Position numbers and translations under genes: made by a program. Below, one piece after another: positions 18,647 through 26,450 of a DNA stretch of 64,000 nt (within the stretch, counting starts at the first letter, position 1; the number at the start of each line of letters is the position of its first letter). The notes below the pieces were generated by a model that did no database searches, was not told the origin of the DNA, and saw only the letters and a list, made by a program, of their open reading frames with translations. The DNA is from Microbacterium suwonense (GTDB lineage: Bacteria > Actinomycetota > Actinomycetes > Actinomycetales > Microbacteriaceae): NCBI RefSeq assembly GCF_030296555.1, contig NZ_AP027728.1, forward strand, positions 744,001-808,000. Direction: 5' to 3'.

Positions 18647-18655
18647 TGTGATAAT
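18647..18655 (+). promoter_or_regulatory. extended -10 promoter element for the sigA operon
   Basis: TG-T-GATAAT is a good extended -10 element; no clear -35 is seen 17 nt upstream, which is acceptable for extended -10 promoters. It predicts transcription starting near 18662, so the sigA 5' leader is about 100 nt and begins with the stem-loop at 18664-18710. Confidence 0.5.
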
Positions 18656-18663
18656 GGGTGTCT

Positions 18664-18710
18664 GACCCGTTGTCAACAGTCGATCCACTGGATCGGGCTT
18701 GACAAGGGTC
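18664..18710 (+). other. stem-loop in the 5' leader of the sigA operon
   Basis: Nested complementary blocks: GACCC/GGGTC, TTGTCAA/TTGACAA and CGATCC/GGATCG with a 3-nt apical loop, one single-base bulge and one 4x3 internal loop, 18 paired bases in total. It sits directly downstream of the -10 element and about 55 nt before the sigA start. The inner TTGACA could also read as a -35 but no -10 follows at proper distance. Regulatory role is inferred from position only. Confidence 0.5.
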
Positions 18711-18765
18711 TTACTAGTGTCCGAAATGGCCCGGAGCGTGTGCACCGCTCCGTGAAAGGCGAAAC

Positions 18766-20040
18766 GTGACTCCTGCCACGACCAAGAAGACCCGGACGAC
18801 CACGAAGAACACTGCCGTCGCAGAGGTCGAGACCCCTGAGGTCGACGATGCCGCTGTCGAGACGGCGAAGGCCGAGAAGACCTCGGCGAAGGCCGCCAAG
18901 AAGCCCGCCGCGAAGAAGCCCGCCGCGAAGAAGGCTCCGGCCAAGCGCGCATCGAAGAAGAAGGACGACACTCCCGATATCGATGAGGAGGTCGTCGACA
19001 CCCCCGATGCCGAGGAAGAGGACGACAAGAAGCCGACGTTCACCGAGCCGCTTCCCACCGGGGCCATCGTCATCTCCTCCGGTGACGAGGATGACGTCCC
19101 GGTCTACTCCACGCAGATCACCGGCGCCACAGCCGACCCCGTCAAGGACTACCTGAAGCAGATCGGAAAGGTCGCGCTGCTGAACGCGGCCGAAGAGGTC
19201 GAGCTCGCGATGCGGATCGAGGCGGGCCTGTTCGCCGAGGAGAAGCTGTCGGAGATGTCGGCGGCCGAGAAGTCCAGCCAGCTCGGCCTCGACCTGCAGT
19301 GGGTCGCCCGCGACGGACACCGCGCCAAGAGCCATCTGCTCGGAGCCAACCTGCGTCTGGTCGTCTCCCTCGCCAAGCGCTACACCGGTCGCGGCATGCA
19401 GTTCCTGGATCTGATCCAGGAGGGCAACCTCGGTCTGATCCGCGCCGTCGAGAAGTTCGACTACACCAAGGGCTTCAAATTCTCCACGTACGCCACCTGG
19501 TGGATCCGGCAGGCGATCACCCGTGCCATGGCCGACCAGGCGCGCACCATCCGTATCCCGGTGCACATGGTCGAGGTCATCAACAAGCTCGCCCGCGTGC
19601 AGCGCCAGATGCTGCAGGACCTGGGTCGTGAGCCCACGCCCGAAGAGCTCTCGCGCGAGCTGGACATGACGCCCGAGAAGGTCGTGGAGGTGCAGAAGTA
19701 CGGCCGTGAGCCCATCTCGCTGCACACCCCGCTCGGAGAGGACGGCGACAGCGAGTTCGGCGACCTCATCGAGGACACCGAAGCGGTCGTGCCCGCCGAC
19801 GCCGTCGGCTTCACCATGCTGCAGCGTCAGCTCGAGCAGCTGCTGGACTCGCTGTCCGAGCGCGAGGCCGGTGTGATCCGGATGCGCTTCGGCCTGGGCG
19901 ACGGGCAGCCCAAGACACTCGACCAGATCGGCGACACCTTCGGCGTCACTCGTGAGCGGATCCGCCAGATCGAGTCGAAGACCATGGCCAAGCTGCGCCA
20001 CCCGAGCCGTTCGCAGTCGCTGCGGGACTACCTCGAATGA
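18766..20040 (+). CDS. sigA: primary RNA polymerase sigma factor
   Basis: 424 residues. A Lys/Ala-rich N-terminal extension of about 110 residues, common in actinobacterial HrdB-type sigma factors, precedes region 1.2 ([25 protein letters not shown]), region 2 ([39 protein letters not shown]), region 3 and region 4 ([31 protein letters not shown]). It directs housekeeping transcription. GTG start after AAAGG. Its stop overlaps the next ATG as ATGA, so the MurT-like gene is translationally coupled to it. Confidence 0.96.
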   Translation: MTPATTKKTRTTTKNTAVAEVETPEVDDAAVETAKAEKTSAKAAKKPAAKKPAAKKAPAKRASKKKDDTPDIDEEVVDTPDAEEEDDKKPTFTEPLPTGAIVISSGDEDDVPVYSTQITGATADPVKDYLKQIGKVALLNAAEEVELAMRIEAGLFAEEKLSEMSAAEKSSQLGLDLQWVARDGHRAKSHLLGANLRLVVSLAKRYTGRGMQFLDLIQEGNLGLIRAVEKFDYTKGFKFSTYATWWIRQAITRAMADQARTIRIPVHMVEVINKLARVQRQMLQDLGREPTPEELSRELDMTPEKVVEVQKYGREPISLHTPLGEDGDSEFGDLIEDTEAVVPADAVGFTMLQRQLEQLLDSLSEREAGVIRMRFGLGDGQPKTLDQIGDTFGVTRERIRQIESKTMAKLRHPSRSQSLRDYLE

Positions 20041-21355
20041 CACCGACGGCGCCACGGGCACGCTCAGCCGGCCTGCGGTACGTCTTCCCGGTGCTGGCGG
20101 GCAAGCTCGCGCGCTTCGCGACCCGTCTGCGCGGGGAGGCTCCGCGTTCCCGGGTTACCTCACGAACAAGCTCGCACCGTCGCTGCTGCCCACGCTCGCC
20201 GATCAGTTCCGTTACGGCGTGGTCTTCGTGCTCGGCTCGAACGGCAAGACCACGACCACGCACATGATCAGCGAGGTGCTGCGTGCGCACGGCCTCACGG
20301 TGTTCACCAACCCCACCGGCGCCAACCTGCCACAGGGCGTGACCAGTGCGCTGCTGGCGGATGCGACGCTGACAGGTCGCATCCGCGCCGACGTCGCGGT
20401 GCTGGAAGTCGATGAGGGCTACGCGGCGGATCTCGCCGATCAGCTCTCGCCCGCGGTGATCCTGTCGCTGAACGTGCAGGTCGACCAGCTGTACCGGTTC
20501 TACGAGACCGAGCGCGTCGCCGACATGATGCTCGATGCCTCCACCCGTGCCAGCTCGCATGTCGTCGTGAACCGCGACGACCCGTATCTGAGCAAGATCG
20601 ACACGGACGCGATGCGTGCGCCGGTGTCGTTCTTCGGTGTTGCGCCGGAGATCATCGCGGCCTCCGCACACGGGCTGGCCAACGCGGCCGACACTCGCAG
20701 CGGCAATGCCGGCACGGCCGAGCGCGATGCCTACTCCGAGGTGCGCACCGTCGCCGGGCGCGACGTCACGATCCAAGTGGGCCAGGACGAGGCTGCGGTG
20801 CGGCTTCCTGCGCGCGGCCTGCACTACGCAGCGGATGCGGCGGCGGCCCTCGCCGTGGCCTCACGCGTGCTCGGCGACGAGTTCTCGGCGGACGCCGCGG
20901 CTCGCGGGTTCTCGCGCATGGCACCGGCATACGGTCGCGGCGAGGTCATCCCGCTGCGTCGTGATCCCGCCGGCGAGCAGGTCGAGTTCGTGATGTTCAA
21001 GAACGCGCCGAGCCTGCAGATGAACCTTGACGCCCTGGAGGGAACGCCGGAGCACTCCCTGATCGCGATCGACGAGGGCACGCCCGACGTGTCCTGGCTG
21101 TACGACGTGGACTTCCACGCGCTGGAGTCCGTCGATGTGGTCACAGGGGAGAAGGCCTACCAGCTGGCGCTCGCCCTGGAGCACGCCGGGGTGCGCATCG
21201 GGACGGTCGAGCCGGACATGGAGAAGGCCGTGGCGATGATGCGCGAGCTTCCGCCGACCTCGGCCGGACGTCAGATCTGGTTCGTCAACTACGAGCTGAT
21301 GATGATCGGCCGCAGGATTCTCGGCCACGGCGACCAGGAGGTGGCGCGCCGATGA
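20037..21355 (+). CDS. MurT-like Mur ligase without zinc ribbon, frameshifted in this sequence
   Basis: About 439 residues after adding one G at the run 20133-20136. It has the Mur ligase P-loop [10 protein letters not shown] (about residue 66), [22 protein letters not shown] and the DUF1727 C-terminal domain with [11 protein letters not shown] (Asp near 351, the catalytic region of MurT). Known MurT/GatD amidates the alpha-carboxyl of D-Glu in lipid II. Here there is not one cysteine in the whole protein, so the four-Cys zinc ribbon of characterised MurT is absent, and the usual KNP-G-N motif reads [11 protein letters not shown]. The ligase core looks active; what amine it uses is open. Coupled to sigA and to the GatD-like gene by ATGA overlaps. 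Confidence 0.88.
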
Positions 21356-22118
21356 CGCAGATCACGATCGCGCAGCTGTACCCGGATCAGCTCGGCGTCA
21401 CAGGCGACCGCGGCAATGTGCGCGCCCTGGAGGTGCGGCTCGAGGCGGCAGGAGCCGAGGTCAGCACCCACAGGGTCGGGCCCGGCGATGAGCTTCCGGC
21501 CGGCCTCGACGTTCTGGTGGTCGGCAACGGCCCGCTCTCGGCGATGCGCGGCGTGCACGCCGATCTGATGGGTCGTGGCGACGGCATCCGATCGTTCGCG
21601 GAGGCGGGTGGGGCGCTGCTCGCCGTCGGCGGCGGCGCGGAGCTGCTCAGCCGCGGCATCACCACGCTCGACGGCGAGTCGATCGAGGGGGTGGGGTCTT
21701 CGACGCCTCGGTCGTGCGCACCCGACAGCGCAAGGTCGGCTACATCGTCGTCGACACGCCGGTCGGCCGGGTGACCGGTTTCGAGGACTACGCCAGCGAA
21801 TGGAGTCTGGCCGTGCCCGAGCATGGCTACGGGCGCGTCCAGTTCGGTGAGGGCAGTTTCGCAGTTCTGGATGCCGGGGAGCCCGCTCGCGGCGAACTGG
21901 TGCGGGAGCGGAATGCGTTCGCGTCGAACATCCAGGGCCCGCTGCTGCCGCTGAACCCGGAGCTGATCCGCGAGATCCTCACCGGCGTCGCCGCACGTCG
22001 CGATATCGAGCTGGATCTGACTGTCGGCGTGGGAGCGCTGGACGCCTACGCGGCCGGCGCCCGGTCGGCCATCGAGACGCTCGTGCGCGGCAAGGGCTTC
22101 CACACCATCCAGCTCTGA
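21352..22118 (+). CDS. GatD-like protein lacking glutaminase Cys and His, frameshifted in this sequence
   Basis: About 255 residues after adding one G at the run 21693-21696. The N-terminus (ITIAQLYPDQLGVTGDRGNVRAL) and the GFE and QGPLLPLNPEL blocks identify a GatD/CobQ-type class I glutaminase domain. The nucleophile elbow, ICGGYQLLG in active GatD, reads AVGGGAELLS (Gly93 in place of Cys); the catalytic His of YLHGPLLP is Gln195 (IQGPLLP). No cysteine occurs anywhere. The elbow is upstream of the frameshift and the Gln is well downstream, so neither change is caused by it. It cannot supply ammonia by the known mechanism and may be a structural partner of the MurT-like ligase. Confidence 0.87.
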
Positions 22119-22132
22119 CCCGGAGGCGACAC

Positions 22133-22777
22133 ATGTCAGGCAGCGCGGCTCCGCACGTACTCCTCAGCAGGGACGCACTCGCGCAGAACGTGCGCGATCT
22201 GGTCTCCCGGGGCGGAGCCATCGACCTGCGTCACGACGCTTACGGGCACGGCGCGGCAGAGGTGGCCGCGATCGCCGAGGCCGCGGGGGCGACACTTTTG
22301 ACGGACGCCGACGGCACGGCGTCGATGGAGGATGTGCTCCGGCTCTTCGGCATCCCGAGCGCGGACGGAGTGCTGTCTTCGCGACCGGTCATGGCGCTCG
22401 AGGGCCGGGTGCTCTCGACCAAGCCTCTGCACGCCGGCGAGGCGGTCTCGTACGGGTACACGCATCGCGCGGAGCGGGACACGCGCGTGGCGCTTGTGAC
22501 CGGGGGCTACGCGCAGGGGATCCTGCGTGCACTCGGCAATAGGGTGCGTGTGCAGCTGGGCGAACAGACGCATCCGATCATCGGGCGGATCGCGATGGAC
22601 GTGTGCGTCGTCGATCTCGAAGGAGGCGATGCCGAGGTGGGAGCGCCGGTCTGCTTCTTCGGCGGTACGGGCGCCGTGCGCGGTGCGCTGGCGCGCTGGT
22701 CGGCTGCGACGGGTCTGACGGCGCTGGAGGTGGCCGTCGTCATCGGGCAGAAGGCCGAACGGAAGTGGGTCGCATGA
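22133..22777 (+). CDS. alanine racemase-like protein, C-terminal-domain type, PLP lysine replaced by Arg
   Basis: 214 residues instead of about 370. The start keeps an Alr signature (LRHDAYGHG) but the PLP lysine position is Arg33, and nearly the whole TIM barrel is missing: residue 85 onward already aligns with the C-terminal beta domain. That domain is well kept, with VSYGYTHRAERDTRVAL (Tyr107 is the second catalytic base), the GGYAQG turn and IGRIAMD (Met155-Asp156). It could not racemise alone. GGAGG precedes the ATG, 14 nt after the GatD-like stop, and its stop overlaps the next gene as ATGA. See the paired gene downstream. Confidence 0.85.
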   Translation: MSGSAAPHVLLSRDALAQNVRDLVSRGGAIDLRHDAYGHGAAEVAAIAEAAGATLLTDADGTASMEDVLRLFGIPSADGVLSSRPVMALEGRVLSTKPLHAGEAVSYGYTHRAERDTRVALVTGGYAQGILRALGNRVRVQLGEQTHPIIGRIAMDVCVVDLEGGDAEVGAPVCFFGGTGAVRGALARWSAATGLTALEVAVVIGQKAERKWVA

Positions 22778-23808
22778 GCACGCCGGTGCTGGAGATCTCA
22801 CGCGGCGCGTTCCGGGCGAACCTCGCCGCCGTGCGTGCGCGGCTCGGCGAGTCGCAGCTGATGCTGGTGATGAAGGACGATGCGTACGGCCATGGCATCG
22901 ACTGGGCCGTCTCAGAGGCGGAGGCTGCCGGAGTCTCCTGGTTCGGCGGATATGACATCCCCACGGCGCTGCGGATCCGTGCGCTCACCTCGCAGCGGGT
23001 GTACGCATGGGCCACCTCGTCGGCGTCGGAGGTGGAGGCCGCGATCCGCGCAGGAATCGAGCTGGGCATCGGGTCGACGGCGTATCTGGCGGCCGTCATC
23101 GCGCGGGCCGAGCTGCTCGGCATCCGCACTGCCCTGCACCTGAAGATCGACACCGGCCTGCACCGGAACGGCTTCCGGCCCGAAGACTGGGCGGCCGCGG
23201 TCGGTATCGCGCGCGCGGCCGAGGAACGCGGCAGCGTTCGCATCGCGGGTGTCTGGAGTCATCTGGCAGAGGCCAGCGACGAGGAGGACGACGCCGCGCA
23301 GGCGGTCTTCCTGGAGGCGGTGCGGCACCTGGAGGCGGTCGGCGGGACTCCCGAAGCGCTGCATCTGACAGCGTCGGCCGCGGCGTGGTGGCGCCCCGAG
23401 CTGCGCGGCACGCTGAGCCGGATCGGCGCGTTCTGCTACGGCATCCGCTCCGCAGACGGTCCGGTGCTGGACGGACTCAGCCTGATCTCTCGGCTGGTGG
23501 CCACGGTCGACGCCGTCGAAGGCGACACGGTGCGCGTGGGTCTCGGCGCCTTCCACGGACTGCCGTCGGTCTTGCAGGGGGCAGAGGTGGCGACGCCCGG
23601 CGGTCTGCGTCGGATCGTGCGCATCGACGGCGATGCGACGACTGTGGCGGCGTGGCCGGGCGCGCGGATCGGTGATCGTGTGATCGTGTTCGGTCCCGGC
23701 GACGACGGTGAATCGGATGCCACGGCCCTCGCCGAGCGCATGGACACCGTCGGCGAGGAGATCCTCACGCGGCTGACACCCGCCGTGTCTCGACTGCTCG
23801 GCCCCTGA
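22774..23808 (+). CDS. alanine racemase-like protein, barrel type, catalytic Tyr lost
   Basis: 344 residues. The PLP barrel is complete: VMKDDAYGHG with Lys34, LHLKIDTGLHRNGF, VWSHLAEA and SRIGAFCYGI. The C-terminal domain keeps its length and its end (EEILTRLTPAVSR) but the Tyr motif SYG reads RVGLGAF and the GRxCMD motif is gone. It therefore lacks what the preceding gene retains. In known Alr dimers the Lys of one chain works with the Tyr of the other, so these two products could form one heterodimeric active site. Its start overlaps the first gene's stop, so they are co-translated. Substrate may be alanine or another cell-wall amino acid. Confidence 0.87.
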   Translation: MSTPVLEISRGAFRANLAAVRARLGESQLMLVMKDDAYGHGIDWAVSEAEAAGVSWFGGYDIPTALRIRALTSQRVYAWATSSASEVEAAIRAGIELGIGSTAYLAAVIARAELLGIRTALHLKIDTGLHRNGFRPEDWAAAVGIARAAEERGSVRIAGVWSHLAEASDEEDDAAQAVFLEAVRHLEAVGGTPEALHLTASAAAWWRPELRGTLSRIGAFCYGIRSADGPVLDGLSLISRLVATVDAVEGDTVRVGLGAFHGLPSVLQGAEVATPGGLRRIVRIDGDATTVAAWPGARIGDRVIVFGPGDDGESDATALAERMDTVGEEILTRLTPAVSRLLGP

Positions 23809-23835
23809 AGGGCCGGGGGCTGAGGAACCGGAGGC

Positions 23836-24045
23836 TCACGCCTCGATCAGTCGCGCGGTCTCGTCGTGCCAGCTGGTGGCGACCGCCCGCAGCTTCTCTT
23901 CGTACTTGCGGCCATGGTGCGCGCAGAACAGCATCTCAGTGCCGTTGACCTCTGCAGCGATATAGGCCTGCGCTCCGCAGGAGTCACAGCGATCCAGCGC
24001 GGTGAGGCGGAACTGGACGTCGTCTCGCTCTGTCGTAGCGTTCAT
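23836..24045 (-). CDS. small zinc-ribbon-like protein (DUF7455 type)
   Basis: 69 residues with TALDRCDSCGAQAYIAAEV and MLFCAHHGRKYEEKL: a C-x2-C and a C-x-H-H set that would fit one zinc. Small proteins of this type sit between sigA-region genes and parE in many actinobacteria. Function unknown. It runs opposite to its neighbours. Confidence 0.8.
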   Translation of the reverse strand: MNATTERDDVQFRLTALDRCDSCGAQAYIAAEVNGTEMLFCAHHGRKYEEKLRAVATSWHDETARLIEA

Positions 24046-24227
24046 CTCGGTGCCTCCTCAGGACTCGGACTCTGGTTCGAGGTCGTGCTCAATACAACCA
24101 TGCCCATCAGTGCCGCATGCCCGCTTTGCGGCGTGTTTCGCTCACCGCGTACCCGCCCCCAGCAGGTCTGAGCGCGGGAGAGTGTCGCGACCTGTCCGGG
24201 CATGTCCGTCAAATAGACTCGATGACT

Positions 24228-26326
24228 GTGACCGCCGAGTATTCCGCCCATCATCTCCAGGTGCTCGAAGGCCTCGAAGCCGTTCGCAAGCGCCCCGGCA
24301 TGTACATCGGATCCAACGGATCGCCGGGCCTGATGCACTGCCTCTGGGAGATCATCGACAACTCCGTCGATGAGGCCGTCGACGGCAACGGGGCGAAGAT
24401 CGACGTCGTGCTCTACGCCGATGGCAGCGTGGAGGTCTCCGACCGCGGTCGCGGCGTGCCCGTCGATGTCGAGCCCCGCACCGGACTGACCGGCGTCGAG
24501 GTCGTGTTCACCAAGCTGCACGCGGGTGGAAAGTTCGGCGGCGGCTCCTATGCGGCATCCGGTGGTCTGCACGGCGTCGGCGCCTCTGTGGTCAATGCGC
24601 TGTCCGAGCGGCTGGACGTGCAGGTGGATCGCGGCGGCAAGACCTACGCCATGTCGTTCCGTCGTGGCGAGCCCGGCGTGTTCGCCGACGACGGTGAGCC
24701 CCACCCGGACTCGCCGTTCACGCCCTTCGAGAAGCGCAGTGAGCTGCGCGTGGTCGGCAAGGTCGCCAAGGGCGTCACCGGCACCCGGGTGCGCTACTGG
24801 GCGGACCGGCAGATCTTCACCAGGGACGCCGCCTTCCAGCTGGGGAGCTCGAGAACCGCGCCCGTCAGACGGCCTTCCTCGTCCCGGGCCTTGAGATCGT
24901 GGTGCGCGATGAACGCCCGACCGACGACGGCACCGGGCCCACCGACACCTCGTACCTCTACGAAGGCGGCATCTCGGAGTTCGTCGACTACCTGGCGGCC
25001 GACGCGCCCGTCACCGACACCTGGCGCATCCAGGGCAGCGGCTCCTTCACCGAGACCGTGCCGGTGCTGCAGGCCGACGGGCACATGAAGGCCACCGAGG
25101 TACAGCGGGAGTGCACCGTCGACATCGCGCTGCGCTGGGGCACCGGCTACGACACGACGATCCGCTCCTTCGTGAACATCATCGCCACGCCGAAGGGCGG
25201 CACGCACCAGCAGGGCTTCGAGCAGGAGCTGCTGAAGTCGCTGCGCGGACAGGTCGACCAGAACTCCCGGCGGCTCAAGGTCGGCAATGACAAGCTCGAG
25301 AAGGACGACGTACTCGCCGGGCTCACCGCCGTGCTGAACGTCACCGTCCCGGAGCCGCAGTTCGAGGGCCAGACGAAGGAGGTTCTCGGCACCCCCGCCG
25401 TGCGCTCCATCGTCGCCCAGGTGGTCCGCAAGGACCTCGCCGCGCGGTTCGCCTCCACCAAGCGCGACGACAAGAGCCAGGCATCGATGCTGCTGGACAA
25501 GATCGTCTCCGAGATGAAGGCCCGCGTCTCGGCCCGCGCACACAAGGAGACGCAGCGGCGCAAGTCCGCGCTGGAGTCGTCGTCGCTGCCGGCGAAGCTG
25601 GTGGACTGCCGCTCCAACGACGTTGAGCTGAGCGAGCTGTTCATCGTGGAGGGTGACTCGGCGCTCGGCACCGCGCGTCACGCCCGCAACAGCGAGTTCC
25701 AGGCGCTGCTGCCGATCCGCGGCAAGATCCTCAACGTGCAGAAGGCGTCGATCAGCGACATGCTCGGCAACGCCGAGTGCGCGGCGATCATCACCACGAT
25801 CGGCGCGGGTTCCGGCCGCTCGTTCGAGCTCAGTGCCGCGCGGTACGGCAAGGTCATCCTGATGAGCGACGCCGACGTCGACGGCGCTCACATCCGCACC
25901 CTGCTGCTCACGCTGTTCTTCCGGTACATGCGGCCGCTGGTCGAGGCCGGCCGGGTGTACTCGGCGGTGCCGCCGCTGCATCGCGTGATCGTGATGAACC
26001 CCGGTTCCAAGCCCAACGAGACGATCTACACGTATTCCGAGGCGGAGCTGCACGCGCTGCTGACCAAGCTGCAGAAGGCCGGCAAGCGCTGGCAGGATCC
26101 GATCCAGCGGTACAAGGGTCTGGGTGAGATGGACGCCGACCAGCTGGCGAACACCACCATGGACAAGGGCGGCCGCCTGCTGCGGCGGGTGACGATCGAG
26201 GATGCCGAGGCGGCGGATGCCGCGGTCCGTACCTTCGAGCTGCTGATGGGCAGCGAGGTCGCGCCCCGTCGCGAGTTCATCATGACCTCCAGCGACCGCC
26301 TCAGCCGAGAGTCCATCGACGCCTGA
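24228..26326 (+). CDS. parE: DNA topoisomerase IV subunit B, frameshifted in this sequence
   Basis: About 700 residues after adding one G at 24842-24845. GHKL ATPase motifs (LEGLEAVRKRPGMYIGS, EIIDNSVDEA, DRGRGVPVD, GGLHGVGASVVNALS), then the TOPRIM domain (EGDSALGTARHARNSEFQALLPIRGKIL in parts, DADVDGAHI) and the C-terminal RYKGLGEMDADQL. With ParC it decatenates daughter chromosomes using ATP. TAGACT at 24214-24219 lies 8 nt before the GTG at 24228 and only 2 nt before the alternative ATG at 24222, which favours a leaderless GTG start. Assignment as ParE rather than GyrB rests on the adjacent parC. Confidence 0.9.
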
Positions 26327-26349
26327 TCGACGCAGGACGGCCTGCTCCT

Positions 26350-26421
26350 GGCATCCGCGCCATCTTCTGGCATCCGCTGCATCGAAAGATGACGCGGATG
26401 CCGGAAAGTGCAGCGGATGTC
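26350..26421. repeat. interleaved inverted repeats between convergent parE and parC
   Basis: Block 26350-26366 pairs with 26386-26402 (17 bp, one mismatch) and block 26369-26381 pairs with 26409-26421 (13 bp, one G-T). The order a-b-a'-b' gives a pseudoknot-like topology if both form in RNA. All blocks contain GGCATCCGC or its complement. It may act as a bidirectional terminator; as drawn the two helices could also be alternatives. Confidence 0.6.
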
Positions 26422-26450
26422 TGCCGCACCGAGACCACCGGGCGTGCGGG

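Noticed and set aside
18699..18704. TTGACA as a -35 for sigA
   Set aside because: No -10-like hexamer lies 16-19 nt downstream; the hexamer is explained as one arm of the stem-loop.
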